Shown: positions 18,835 to 29,878, counted from the first letter of the stretch. The stretch is 64,000 nt of DNA from Flavobacterium sp. KS-LB2 (GCF_036895565.1 NZ_CP145904.1:1488001-1552000); one strand, 5' to 3'. Translations and numbers: made by a program. The notes: a model not told the origin generated them from the sequence alone.

Positions 18835-19782
18835 TTATATTCCGAAACCTGCTCTTGCTCCACCTGAAACAAAAATTGCAGCCATTCTTGATTTTTGACC
18901 ATTAGAGAACATATACATTCCTCTGTCGTCTGTGTAATCCATGTAGTTCATAGTCATTTCTACTGGAGTTCCAGTACAAGTGCTATAGTGTGGGTAAGCT
19001 GGTACACCATAGTTGGCAGTATTGTGTGTAGGTGTATCAGAAACTAAATCACTTCCGCAAGTAGCATCTCCCCAAATGTGACGTAAGTTCATCCAGTGAC
19101 CTACTTCATGAGTAGCTGTTCTTCCTAAGTTATAAGGATAGGCTCCTGTACCTGATAATCCAAAATATTTTGAATCGATTACAACACCATCAGTAGCTGT
19201 AGATCCTCCAGGAAATTGAGCGTAACCTAAGATTCCGCCACCAATAGTACAAGCCCACATGTTAAGTTTTGTTGTAGGTGAAGTTGGATCTAAACCTCCT
19301 TGTTTTGTTTTTTTCATTGCATCTCTGGTTCCCCAAGATGTTTTAGTAGTAGATTTTCTGTTTACTGTTTCTAAAACGAAAGTGATACCAACATTTGCAG
19401 CAACTCCAGAGAATAGAGCAGGAGTACTGCTGAAATCTGAGTTAGTTGCATTAAAATCGTCATTTAATACATCAATCTGAGATTGAATTTGAGCATCAGA
19501 AATGTTTTCTGCAGCAGTTTTGTACAATACGTTTACTACAACAGGAATTTCAACTTTACCGTTTACTAAACGACCAGATAGCATTGCTTTTTGTGTAAAT
19601 GCTTCAATTTCGTTCATTCTTAAAGCTAAAGTTGGGTCAGCTTGCATTTGCGCTTCAAGAACTTCTTGTGAAGCACAACCGCGACGTGCAATAGCACTAG
19701 CTTCAGGAGCTGCTTCAGTTGTGTCATTTTGACAAGAGAAAAGCATTAATAATGCTACCGCAGATAAAAGAATTTTTTTCAT
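18835..19782 (-). CDS. M43-family zinc metalloprotease lipoprotein (copy 2)
   Basis: A 315-residue M43B metzincin with the same layout as its neighbour: lipoprotein signal (MKKILLSAVALLMLFSC), a prodomain-like region, then zinc motif HEVGHWMNLRHIWGD and Met-turn. It differs from copy 1 mainly in the first two thirds (for example SSTPALFSGVAAN against NSVPSLFSGVKAN). The two copies probably arose by tandem duplication that included the promoter region. The substrate is unknown; family members degrade extracellular matrix or cytokine-type proteins. Confidence 0.93.
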   Translation of the reverse strand: MKKILLSAVALLMLFSCQNDTTEAAPEASAIARRGCASQEVLEAQMQADPTLALRMNEIEAFTQKAMLSGRLVNGKVEIPVVVNVLYKTAAENISDAQIQSQIDVLNDDFNATNSDFSSTPALFSGVAANVGITFVLETVNRKSTTKTSWGTRDAMKKTKQGGLDPTSPTTKLNMWACTIGGGILGYAQFPGGSTATDGVVIDSKYFGLSGTGAYPYNLGRTATHEVGHWMNLRHIWGDATCGSDLVSDTPTHNTANYGVPAYPHYSTCTGTPVEMTMNYMDYTDDRGMYMFSNGQKSRMAAIFVSGGARAGFGI

Positions 19783-20261
19783 AAATAATTTGTTATAAAT
19801 TAATAGATTTGGTTAATTATTTCACAATTCTATAACAATTTTTTCATAAAAAAAATTTTATTCAATAAAAAATATAAAAAAAAAATCAGGCCATTGATTT
19901 TACTGCTTTTAGTTAATTTTGGAGATTTTTAATTCACAAGTACTTTCATACAAATTTTTTTTAACCGAAAACTACAACTTAAAAACCATAGTTATAATGA
20001 AGGTATTTAAGAGATATTCTGTCATTACATAACGTAATGTCATAAATAAGTGTGAAATTAATGATTTTAGTTTTTGCTGAGTAGAACGATTACCTATTTT
20101 TAATTTCTAGTAGTAGTGAGCTTTACAATTATTTGTAGTCTTTTTTTATTCGGATTAAGAACTTTTTAGATTAAACCAAAAAAAAGACTTTATATAAAAC
20201 TGCCTATTCAAATTTGGATTTGAATAGGCAGTTTTAAAATACAATTTTGCATATGAATTTT
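19783..20261. other. Long intergenic region upstream of the M43 pair
   Basis: 479 bases, very AT-rich. It holds the copy-2 upstream region (19783-19850, duplicated before copy 1) and, at the far end, the perfect DUF4159-gene terminator. The stretch from about 19860 to 20190 shows no coding or RNA signal that I can support. Confidence 0.5.
20196..20235 (-). terminator. Terminator of the tsaD-rsmE-DUF4159 operon
   Basis: Perfect 18-base-pair stem AAAACTGCCTATTCAAAT paired with its complement across a TTGG tetraloop. Confidence 0.9.
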
Positions 20262-20903
20262 TTAATTATTGAAAATGTAATTCAGAATATTAGCTCCCAT
20301 TTTCAAAGCTTTTTCGCGAACATCAATTGGATCGTTATTGACTTCGGCATCTTCCCACCCGTCACCTAAATCGCATTCATAGGTATAGAGCAATACTAAT
20401 TTATTTTCGATAAATATCCCAAAGGCTTGTGGACGTTTTCCATCATGTTCGTGTATTTTTGGCAGTCCGTTTGGGAATGAATACGGTTTTTGAAATATAG
20501 CATGATTGGCTGGAATTTCAATCAAGTCATTGTTTGGAAATATCTTTTTTATTTCTTTTCTAATGTACTGATTCATGCCGTAGTTGTCATCAATATGTAG
20601 AAACCCTCCAGCAAGTAAATAGTTTTTAAGATTATTACTATCTGTGTCATTAAAAACTACATTTCCATGTCCTGTCATGTGAATATATGGATAGGAAAAT
20701 AAATCAGGGCTACTGGGTTCAACAGTTGATGGTTTTGCTTTTATTCGGGTATTGATATTTGCATTGCAATATTTTATCAAGTTGGGTAGCGACGTTGGGT
20801 TTGCATACCAGTCACCACCACCACTATATTTAACCAAAGCAATTTCTTGTGAAAATGTTGGTATTGAAAATAATAATAAGAGATAAAATAGTTGTTTCAT
20901 CAT
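20262..20903 (-). CDS. DUF4159 domain secreted protein
   Basis: A 213-residue protein with a signal peptide (MMKQLFYLLLLFSIPTFS) and a DUF4159 fold, which resembles a class-I glutamine-amidotransferase-like or ThuA-type domain. Features are YSGGGDWYANP near the N-terminus, YIHMTGHGNVVF, GGFLHIDDNYGMN and YTYECDLGDGWEDAEVN. Function is unknown. It lies 18 bases after rsmE in a minus-strand operon with tsaD. Confidence 0.85.
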   Translation of the reverse strand: MMKQLFYLLLLFSIPTFSQEIALVKYSGGGDWYANPTSLPNLIKYCNANINTRIKAKPSTVEPSSPDLFSYPYIHMTGHGNVVFNDTDSNNLKNYLLAGGFLHIDDNYGMNQYIRKEIKKIFPNNDLIEIPANHAIFQKPYSFPNGLPKIHEHDGKRPQAFGIFIENKLVLLYTYECDLGDGWEDAEVNNDPIDVREKALKMGANILNYIFNN

Positions 20904-20921
20904 GAATTAAATTAGTTCTTA

Positions 20922-21629
20922 TTATTCTTCATTTACAAATACTACACTGTGACAGGCTACTATTGCAGCAGTTTCAGTTCTTAATCGGGTATTACCTAAT
21001 GAAACTGGAATAAAGTTGTTTTCAAGTGCTGAAACGATTTCTTTTTCAGAAAAATCACCTTCTGGACCTATTAGTAATGTTACAGATTCATTCGGTTTCA
21101 AAACGGATTTAAGTGTTTTTTTATCTGTTTCTTCGCAATGTGCAATCAATTTTAAGCCGTCACTTTCTAGTTTGATAAATTCTTTGAAAGTGATTGCATC
21201 GTTTAATTTAGGTAAATACAATTCATTAGACTGCTTCATAGCAGCCAATAAAATTTTGTCAAAACGTTCTTTGTTAATGACTTTTCGCTCAGAATGATCA
21301 CAAATAATAGGAGTGATTTCGTGTATGCCAATTTCAGTCGCTTTTTCCAGAAACCACTCGTAACGATCATTCATTTTAGTTGGAGCTACGACTAAATGTA
21401 AATGAAATTTTGAGGCTGCTGCTTTTTCGAATGAAAGGATTTTAACGGTGCATTTATTATCTGAGGCTAATGTAATTTCAGTTTTAAATAAGAGTCCTAA
21501 GCCATTGGTTACAAATAGTATATCAGTATCTTTCTTCCGTAATACTTTAATGATGTGTTTGCTTTCTTCTTTGTCAAAAGAAAAAGTTTTTGTAGATTCA
21601 GTAATAGTTGGATTGTAAAATAATTGCAT
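20922..21629 (-). CDS. rsmE: 16S rRNA (uracil(1498)-N(3))-methyltransferase
   Basis: A 235-residue SPOUT methyltransferase that methylates U1498 in the decoding region of 16S rRNA. The PUA-like N-terminal domain (residues 1 to about 70) is followed by the trefoil-knot SAM site, with LLIGPEGDFSEKEI near residue 182 and VSLGNTRLRTETAAI near 210. Length and motifs match RsmE. It starts three bases from the tsaD stop and is likely translationally coupled to it. Confidence 0.95.
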   Translation of the reverse strand: MQLFYNPTITESTKTFSFDKEESKHIIKVLRKKDTDILFVTNGLGLLFKTEITLASDNKCTVKILSFEKAAASKFHLHLVVAPTKMNDRYEWFLEKATEIGIHEITPIICDHSERKVINKERFDKILLAAMKQSNELYLPKLNDAITFKEFIKLESDGLKLIAHCEETDKKTLKSVLKPNESVTLLIGPEGDFSEKEIVSALENNFIPVSLGNTRLRTETAAIVACHSVVFVNEE

Positions 21630-21632
21630 AAT

Positions 21633-22655
21633 TTATAATTGTATTCTTGCTTTAGAAACGACAGAAGAAGTTTCGAAATTTTGGGATAAAAACTTTTGAT
21701 AACCTACAATTCCAATCATTGCAGCATTATCGGTAGTGTATTCAAATTTAGGGATAAAGGTTTTCCAACCGTATTTATTTTCTGTTTCTTTTAAAGTATT
21801 TCGGATACCCGAATTTGCAGAAACTCCGCCACCAATTGCTATTTGTTTGATCCCTGTTTCTTTGACTGCTAATTTTATTTTGTCCATTAAAATTTCAATA
21901 ATGGTATATTGGATAGAAGCGCAAATGTCATTTAGGTTTTCGTCAACAAAATTGGGATTTTCTAATTTTTTCTTTTGAATAAAATATAAGATAGCCGTTT
22001 TTAAACCTGAAAAGCTAAAATCCAATCCTGGAACTTTTGGTTTTGTAAATGCAAATGCTTTTGGGTTTCCTAATTGTGCATATTTGTCAATTAATGGGCC
22101 ACCAGGGTAGGGAAGACCCAATATTTTTGCACTTTTATCAAAAGCTTCGCCAACTGCATCATCAGTAGTTTCTCCAATTACAGTCATTTTAAAATAATGG
22201 TCTACTTTTATAATTTGAGTATGTCCACCGCTTATGGTTAAAGCCAAAAACGGAAATGTGGGTTTTTCATAGCCTTCTTCATCTATAAAATGAGCTAAAA
22301 CATGTGCTTGCATATGGTTTACTGCAATCAAAGGGATTTCTAAGGCTAAAGCAAGAGATTTTGCAAATGAACTTCCTACTAAAAGTGACCCCATCAATCC
22401 GGGACCTTGTGTAAAGGCAATTGCCGAGAGCTGTTCTTTTTGTATATTTGCATTGCGAAGTGCGGCATCAATAACTGGAACAATGTTTTGTTGGTGTGCG
22501 CGAGAGGCAAGCTCAGGAACCACACCACCATATTGATTGTGTATAAGCTGGTTTGCAACAACATTTGACAACACTTTATCGTTCTGTAAAATAGCAGCAG
22601 CGGTATCATCACAGGAACTTTCGATGGCAAGAATAAAAACCTCGGAATTTTGCAT
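21633..22655 (-). CDS. tsaD: tRNA N6-adenosine threonylcarbamoyltransferase
   Basis: A 340-residue Kae1/TsaD protein that transfers the threonylcarbamoyl group onto A37 of ANN-decoding tRNAs with TsaB and TsaE. ASKHA motifs are present: ILAIESSCDDTAAAIL at the N-terminus, the metal-binding HMQAHVLAH (about residues 110-118), SGGHTQI, and GGGVSANSGIR. ATG 22655 is chosen over a TTG at 22688, which would add an unneeded 11-residue extension. It heads the tsaD-rsmE-DUF4159 operon, divergent from tamB. Confidence 0.95.
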   Translation of the reverse strand: MQNSEVFILAIESSCDDTAAAILQNDKVLSNVVANQLIHNQYGGVVPELASRAHQQNIVPVIDAALRNANIQKEQLSAIAFTQGPGLMGSLLVGSSFAKSLALALEIPLIAVNHMQAHVLAHFIDEEGYEKPTFPFLALTISGGHTQIIKVDHYFKMTVIGETTDDAVGEAFDKSAKILGLPYPGGPLIDKYAQLGNPKAFAFTKPKVPGLDFSFSGLKTAILYFIQKKKLENPNFVDENLNDICASIQYTIIEILMDKIKLAVKETGIKQIAIGGGVSANSGIRNTLKETENKYGWKTFIPKFEYTTDNAAMIGIVGYQKFLSQNFETSSVVSKARIQL

Positions 22656-22717
22656 AAAAAGGCACAGATTTTGGGTTATATTTGACAAGTCGATTGTAAA
22701 AATCGTTTTGTAGCAGA

Positions 22718-22725
22718 CAAAATTA
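22718..22725 (-). promoter_or_regulatory. -7 promoter element for tsaD operon
   Basis: Minus-strand TAATTTTG matches TAnnTTTG, 63 bases before ATG 22655 and upstream of the TTG at 22688. No -33 TTG in range. Confidence 0.4.
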
Positions 22726-22799
22726 AAGAATTTTTATTTAAGGTGCTTCTGTTTACAAAGGCAAAATCAAATATTAGAAAATTTAAATAGCATATAGGT

Positions 22800-25700
22800 A
22801 TCAAAAAAATTAAAAAAATAGTAATTCGTTCTCTACTTGGACTAATCCTACTTTTGTTGGTACTTGGTATTGCTCTAACCCTACCAATTGTTCAAACTAA
22901 AATTGCGCAATATTTTACAAATAGTATCAATAAAGATTTTGGAACTAATATCACTATTGATGAAGTTGCCATATCCATTTTTGGAGGTGTAAAATTCAAA
23001 AAAGTATTGATTCGAGATCATCATAAAGATACTTTAATTTATTCCAATAGGATTTCAACTACTATTTTAGAGGGCAAGAAAATGCTCGATGGAGATTTAA
23101 TCTTTGATGATTTAGAGTTACATGGACTACTTTTTAATTTGAGAACCTACAAAAACGAGAAACAATCCAATCTAGATAAGTTTATTGCTGCTTTTGAAAC
23201 TGGAAAGCCGTCTACTAAGAAATTTCTACTAAAAGTAAATTCTTTAAAAATTTATAATGGTCATTTTATTTTGACTGATAATAATCGTGAGAATCCTAAA
23301 GATTTAGATTTCACTAAGCTAAATGCTTCAGCAACTAATTTTAAAATTTACGGACCAGATGTGACCACAATGATTAATAAAATGTCGTTTTTGGATTTTC
23401 GTGGTTTGTATGTTAAAAATTTAAGTTCAAAATTTAGTTATTCGAAAAAGAATATAAAACTGGAAAATCTTGATTTGTTGACTAAAGAATCTACATTGAA
23501 AGGTACTGTTGTATTGAAATACAAAATTGAAGATTTTTCTAATTTTACAGATAAAGTTTTGTTTGATATAAAATTAGATGCAGCTTCAATTGCATCAAAT
23601 GACATTCGTTATTTTTATAAAGAGTTAGGTAAAAATCAACATTTTTATCTTAAATCGAGCATTAAAGGAACTCTCAATGATTTGGCATTTAAAAAATTAA
23701 ATCTAATAGATGACCGTAAGACGCAGCTAATAGGAGATGTAAATTTTAAAAACTTATTTGCAAAAAATGGACAGAAATTCTCCATGTATGCGAAGTTTGA
23801 TAAGTTAACGTCCAGCTATGATGATTTAATTTTAATACTTCCCAACATTTTAGGCAATAAATTACCTACTTCTTTAAAAAAGCTGGGTAGGTTTTCCGCT
23901 GAAGGAACTTCTAGTGTTTCAACAACTGCTGTCGAAGCGGATTTTTCTATGATTACTGCATTAGGAAAAGTGACATCAAATTTAGCCATACAAAATATTG
24001 ATGTTATTGACAAAGCTACCTATTTAGGGAACGTTGTTTTAGAAAATTTTGATATTGGTACCTTATTGGATGAAAAAGATCTAGGAACGGTTAGTTTGAA
24101 TATTGATGTTGATGGAAAAGGATTTAAACAAAAATATTTAGATACAGCTATCAAGGGAGATGTTTCTCAATTAGAGTTTAAAAACTATAATTACACCAAT
24201 ATTGTTGTCGATGGAACACTTAAAAGTCCAAATTATAAAGGCCAAATTTCAGTAAATGACCCTAATTTAAGCATGACTTTTGATGGATTGTTGGATTTAA
24301 GTAAAAAAGACAGTCGTTATGATTTTCATATCAATGTTGAAAATGCGGATTTATCAAAATTGAAATTGATGAATGAATCTGTTTCTATATTTAAAGGTGA
24401 TGTAGTTGTTCAGGCTACAGGAAATAATATAGAGAATTTTCAAGGAAATGTTTACATTAATAAAACATCCTATCAAAATGCAAAAGACACTTATAATTTT
24501 GATGATTTTGCTATAGTTTCAAGTTTTGATCAAGATAGAATTAGGACCATTACAGTAAACTCTCCGGATATAGTTCAGGGAGAAATTGTAGGGAAATATG
24601 AATTTAATCAATTAGAAAATTTAGTAAAGAATTCTTTAGGGAGTTTGTATACTAATTTCAAACCACATAAGGTAAAAAAAGGACAGTTTTTAAAGTTTAA
24701 TTTTTCAATTTATAATAAAATAATTGAAATATTTTATCCTGAAATTGAAATAGGAGCAAACACGATTGTCAAAGGAAATATGAACTCTGATAATCAAGAA
24801 TTTAAACTTAATTTTAATTCGCCTCAAATTGTTGCATCTGATAATACATTTGATAACATAAGAGTCTCTGTTGATAATAAAAATCCACTTTATAATGCTT
24901 TCATTGAATTAGACAGTATAAAAACGAAATATTATAAAATTCGTGATTTTAGTGTTATAAATGTGACTATGAAAGATACTTTGTTCTTTCGTTCTGAATT
25001 TAAAGGTGGGTCAAAAGGCGAAGATTATTACAATCTAAATTTATACCATACAATTAACAAAGACAATAATAACGTAGTTGGAATCAGTAAATCAGAAGTT
25101 AAATTCAAGGATTATCTTTGGTTTTTAAATGAAAATGAAACGCCAAATAATCAGATTGTTTTTGATAAATCATTTAAAAATTTTGATATTGACAATATAA
25201 TTTTGTCGCATGAAGAACAGTCTATTGCATTAATGGGGGCTTTTAAAGGTGCAAATAGCAAGGATTTGAAATTAAGCTTTAAAGATGTAGATTTAAATCA
25301 AATTACTCCTGCCAATAATAAGTTAGTTGCACATGGAAATATTAATGGCGAGGTTAATTTTAAGCAAAATGACAATGTTTATCAGCCTACAGCGTCTATT
25401 GTAATTGATAATTTGAATGTGAATAAAACGGATTTAGGAACTTTAAATTTTGAAATAGAAGGAGACGAAAGTCTCAGAAAATTTACTATAAATTCTAATT
25501 TGGAGAATAAAAATTTAGAATCTTTTAATGCTAATGGAAGCTTTGAAATCGTTAATAAAGAAACTATTCTAGATTTAAAACTCAAATTCGAAAAATTTAA
25601 CATCGCAACACTTAACTCGCTTGGTGGGGAAGTTTTATCTAATATTAGAGGTTCTGTTTCTGGTAACTCCACAATTGAAGGAAATCTTAAAAAACCCAAT

Positions 25701-27287
25701 ATCAATGGACGTTTATTTTTAGATGATGCCGGTATAACTATTCCGTATCTAAATGTTGATTATGCGTTGAGCAATAATACGATTATTGACCTTACGGATG
25801 AAAAATTTCTATTTAGGAACAATACGCTTACGGATACTAAATATGGAACAATAGGAAAATTAAACGGAAATATTGAGCATAATAATTTTGCAGATTGGAG
25901 ATTAGATTTGGCTATTAATTCCAAAAGACTTTTAGCATTAGATACTCAAGACAGTGAAGATGCGGCTTATTACGGGACTGCTTTTATTGATGGTATGGCA
26001 ACTATAAAAGGACCAACTAATGCTTTGTTTATAAAAGTGGACGCAAAATCTGAAAAAGGAACAGCTGTGAAAATTCCTATCAATAATGCCGAAAGTGTAA
26101 GTGATAATGTTTTTCTACATTTTGTGACCGCTAAAGAAAAATACAATCTAGAAAATGGAATTACTGATAATACCAGAAATTATAACGGATTGGAATTAGA
26201 ATTTGACTTTGATATTACTCCAGATGCAGAAGTAGAAGTTATTTTAGACCGCAATACCGGTCATGGAATGAAAGGAAAAGGTTTTGGGTCTTTATTGTTT
26301 AAAATAAATACATTAGGAAAATTTAATATGTGGGGAGATTTCCAAGCATATGAAGGAACCTATAATTTTAAATATGGAGGGCTTATTGACAAAAAATTTG
26401 CAGTTAAAAAAGGAGGTTCTATTTCATGGGAAGGAAATCCAATGAGAGCACAATTAAACTTAGAAGCGGTCTATAAAACAACTGCAAATCCTGCCGTATT
26501 GTTAGATAACTCATCTTTTAATACTAAAGTTCCAGTAGAGGTAGTTATTGGTATTCGAGGCGATTTGACTAGTCCAGAACCTGATTTTAATATTGAATTC
26601 CCAACAGTAAGTACCGTTTTTAAATCGGAAATTCAATATAAGTTAAATGACAAAGATGTAAGACAAACACAAGCTTTGTATCTGTTATCCTCAGGAGGTT
26701 TTTTAAGTCCGGAAGGAGTGAGTCAATCTGATTTTTCAGGCAGTTTATTTGAGACAGCTTCTAGTATATTAGGTGGAATCATACAATCGGATGATGAGAA
26801 ATTTAAAGTGGGGCTAAATTTTATTGGTGCCGACAGAAGAATTGGAAAAGAAACTGACGGGCGATTTGTAGCTACAATTTCATCAAAAATAAATGAACGA
26901 ATTACTATTAATGGAAAACTCGGTGTTCCTTTTGGAGGAATTAACGAATCAGCAATTGTAGGTGATGTGGAAGTGTTGTATAGGGTTAATGAAGACGGAA
27001 CATTAAATTTACGTCTTTTTAATAAAGAAAATGACATTAATTATATAGGTCAAGGAATTGGATATACACAAGGTTTAGGGGTTTCTTATGAAGTCGATTT
27101 TGATACTTTTAAAGAATTAGTCAATAAAATTTTTAAAAATCTAAAAATTGAGAAAGCATCCGTTCCAATTGCTGAAGATCAAGATTCTGAAATGTCTCCA
27201 GATTATATTAATTTTTCTAAGTCAAATAAATCTTCTACAAAAAAGATTAAGAAAAATCAGGAAGGTTTACTTCCTGAGGAAAACTAG
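22800..27287 (+). CDS. Translocation/assembly module TamB-like protein
   Basis: A protein of about 1,490 residues with an N-terminal signal anchor, a long repetitive beta-rich region of AsmA/TamB type and the C-terminal TamB domain (DUF490) from about residue 1,050 on, where GKGFGSLLFKINTLGKFNMWGDFQAYEGTYNF is typical. TamB proteins span the periplasm and take part in outer-membrane biogenesis and lipid transport. The start is uncertain: the basic and hydrophobic anchor (KKIKKIVIRS, then LLGLILLLLVLG) begins at about 22800, but from the in-frame stop at 22788 to a TTG at 22854 there is no ATG, GTG or TTG, only ATA, ATC and ATT. I place it at ATC 22800; the TTG would cut the anchor. Confidence 0.85.
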   Translation: MKKIKKIVIRSLLGLILLLLVLGIALTLPIVQTKIAQYFTNSINKDFGTNITIDEVAISIFGGVKFKKVLIRDHHKDTLIYSNRISTTILEGKKMLDGDLIFDDLELHGLLFNLRTYKNEKQSNLDKFIAAFETGKPSTKKFLLKVNSLKIYNGHFILTDNNRENPKDLDFTKLNASATNFKIYGPDVTTMINKMSFLDFRGLYVKNLSSKFSYSKKNIKLENLDLLTKESTLKGTVVLKYKIEDFSNFTDKVLFDIKLDAASIASNDIRYFYKELGKNQHFYLKSSIKGTLNDLAFKKLNLIDDRKTQLIGDVNFKNLFAKNGQKFSMYAKFDKLTSSYDDLILILPNILGNKLPTSLKKLGRFSAEGTSSVSTTAVEADFSMITALGKVTSNLAIQNIDVIDKATYLGNVVLENFDIGTLLDEKDLGTVSLNIDVDGKGFKQKYLDTAIKGDVSQLEFKNYNYTNIVVDGTLKSPNYKGQISVNDPNLSMTFDGLLDLSKKDSRYDFHINVENADLSKLKLMNESVSIFKGDVVVQATGNNIENFQGNVYINKTSYQNAKDTYNFDDFAIVSSFDQDRIRTITVNSPDIVQGEIVGKYEFNQLENLVKNSLGSLYTNFKPHKVKKGQFLKFNFSIYNKIIEIFYPEIEIGANTIVKGNMNSDNQEFKLNFNSPQIVASDNTFDNIRVSVDNKNPLYNAFIELDSIKTKYYKIRDFSVINVTMKDTLFFRSEFKGGSKGEDYYNLNLYHTINKDNNNVVGISKSEVKFKDYLWFLNENETPNNQIVFDKSFKNFDIDNIILSHEEQSIALMGAFKGANSKDLKLSFKDVDLNQITPANNKLVAHGNINGEVNFKQNDNVYQPTASIVIDNLNVNKTDLGTLNFEIEGDESLRKFTINSNLENKNLESFNANGSFEIVNKETILDLKLKFEKFNIATLNSLGGEVLSNIRGSVSGNSTIEGNLKKPNINGRLFLDDAGITIPYLNVDYALSNNTIIDLTDEKFLFRNNTLTDTKYGTIGKLNGNIEHNNFADWRLDLAINSKRLLALDTQDSEDAAYYGTAFIDGMATIKGPTNALFIKVDAKSEKGTAVKIPINNAESVSDNVFLHFVTAKEKYNLENGITDNTRNYNGLELEFDFDITPDAEVEVILDRNTGHGMKGKGFGSLLFKINTLGKFNMWGDFQAYEGTYNFKYGGLIDKKFAVKKGGSISWEGNPMRAQLNLEAVYKTTANPAVLLDNSSFNTKVPVEVVIGIRGDLTSPEPDFNIEFPTVSTVFKSEIQYKLNDKDVRQTQALYLLSSGGFLSPEGVSQSDFSGSLFETASSILGGIIQSDDEKFKVGLNFIGADRRIGKETDGRFVATISSKINERITINGKLGVPFGGINESAIVGDVEVLYRVNEDGTLNLRLFNKENDINYIGQGIGYTQGLGVSYEVDFDTFKELVNKIFKNLKIEKASVPIAEDQDSEMSPDYINFSKSNKSSTKKIKKNQEGLLPEEN

Positions 27288-27672
27288 TAGTTGGTCTTTT
27301 CGAATACAAAAACTACGAATTCTGAATCAAAATGCAGTTTAATGTTGCTGGCGATTAATATTTCGAACTGTCAATCGCTGCATAAAATCATAATTAATTT
27401 TTAAAGTTTACAGAAGAAAACTCTCTTTTTGTATCTTAGTAACAAATAGTTAATGTATTGTCTTGATTTTTAATTAAAAAAACAAGCAAATTGTTAATTA
27501 TCAAATAAAAATCGATTATTTTTCAATTTTGTTAAATAAAATCCTTTTTATTTTGTTTTTCCAAAAACTTATCAACGAAAACGTTTGAATTTGGAACGGT
27601 TTACTAATTTATTAAAAACACAGCTTTAAAAGTGCTGAATGTTTGCTAATTTTACACTTTAATACTTAAATA
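27288..27672. other. Intergenic region between tamB and pfkA
   Basis: 385 bases. A hairpin-like inverted repeat (GCGATT at 27351-27356 with AATCGC at 27373-27378, and outer ATGCA/TGCAT at 27332-27336 and 27379-27383) follows tamB but lacks a T-run. The rest is A/T-rich leader to pfkA with no clear promoter match or coding signal. Confidence 0.4.
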
Positions 27673-28659
27673 ATGCCAAAAACAATAAAAAAAGTTGGCG
27701 TTCTAACCTCGGGAGGAGACTCACCTGGAATGAATGCAGCTATTCGATCAGTTGTTCGTACATGTGCTTATCATAATATAGAATGTATAGGAATTTATAG
27801 AGGATATCAAGGAATGATTGAAGGTGACTTCAAAGAAATGGGACCTCGAAGTGTAAACAACATTGTAAATAAAGGTGGGACGATTCTTAAATCGGCTCGA
27901 TCTTTAGAATTTAAAACTCCAGAAGGAAGAAAAAAAGCACACGAAAATCTTACTAAGGCAGGTATTGATGCTTTAGTAGTAATAGGAGGTGACGGTACTT
28001 TTACAGGAGGTTTGTTATTCAATACTGAATTTAATTTTCCAGTAATGGGAATTCCAGGAACTATCGATAATGATATTTTTGGGACAAGTCATACTTTAGG
28101 ATATGATACTGCTTTAAACACCGTAGTAGATGTTATTGATAAAATTAGAGATACTGCAAGTTCACACAACCGATTATTCTTTGTAGAAGTAATGGGGAGA
28201 GATGCGGGTCATATAGCTTTGAATGCTGGTATTGGTGCAGGAGCAGAGGAAATTTTAATTCCTGAGGAAGATTTAGGATTGGAACGATTATTAGAGTCAT
28301 TGCAAAAAAGTAAAGCTTCTGGGAAATCCTCTAGTATCGTTGTTATAGCTGAAGGAGATAAAATTGGTAAAAATGTATTCGAATTGAAAGATTATGTTGA
28401 AGCTAATTTACCGGAGTACGATGTTAGAGTTTCAGTTTTGGGCCACATGCAAAGAGGTGGTTCTCCATCTTGTTTTGACAGAGTACTAGCTAGTAGATTA
28501 GGTGTAAAAGCTGTTGAGTCTTTATTAGAAGGGAAATCAAATTATATGGTTGGATTGCAAAATGATAAAGTTGCGTTAACACCTTTAGAACAAGCTATTA
28601 AAGGCAAAACAATGATTGATAGAGAATTATTAAGAGTTTCAGACATTATGTCTACATAA
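27673..28659 (+). CDS. pfkA: 6-phosphofructokinase
   Basis: A 328-residue ATP-dependent phosphofructokinase, the committed glycolytic step from fructose-6-phosphate to fructose-1,6-bisphosphate. ATP site GGDSPGMNAAIR (residues 14-25) and GGDGTFTGG (about 104), catalytic PGTIDNDI with the Asp base (about 127), sugar-phosphate site EVMGRDAGH (about 173), and HMQRGGSPSCFDR (about 258) all match. A Gly104-type residue (GGDGT) points to ATP rather than PPi as donor. gapA follows on the same strand. Confidence 0.96.
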   Translation: MPKTIKKVGVLTSGGDSPGMNAAIRSVVRTCAYHNIECIGIYRGYQGMIEGDFKEMGPRSVNNIVNKGGTILKSARSLEFKTPEGRKKAHENLTKAGIDALVVIGGDGTFTGGLLFNTEFNFPVMGIPGTIDNDIFGTSHTLGYDTALNTVVDVIDKIRDTASSHNRLFFVEVMGRDAGHIALNAGIGAGAEEILIPEEDLGLERLLESLQKSKASGKSSSIVVIAEGDKIGKNVFELKDYVEANLPEYDVRVSVLGHMQRGGSPSCFDRVLASRLGVKAVESLLEGKSNYMVGLQNDKVALTPLEQAIKGKTMIDRELLRVSDIMST

Positions 28660-28728
28660 AGTGGTTAAAGTTTATTGTGAGGAAATTAGACTTTAGGTTG
28701 AGTTAATAAAAATAAACAAAAAAATTAA

Positions 28729-29739
<1,011 letters not shown>

Positions 29740-29753
29740 TTCTTTATATTTAC

Positions 29754-29790
29754 AAATCCCGTTATATTATATTTAACGGGATTTTATTTT
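29754..29790 (+). terminator. gapA terminator
   Basis: Stem AAATCCCGTTA/TAACGGGATTT with a 9-base loop, then a T-rich tail. Confidence 0.85.
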
Positions 29791-29878
29791 TTGTTCCATT
29801 TTTTAAATGCAAAATTTTGACTACACGCATTTTAAATTATAAAGACAAAGTACAAAAAAACCAAAAAAACCAAAAAAA

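Noticed and set aside
17577..19782. Mobile element explaining the M43 duplication
   Set aside because: No terminal inverted repeats, target-site duplication or transposase; simple tandem duplication suffices.
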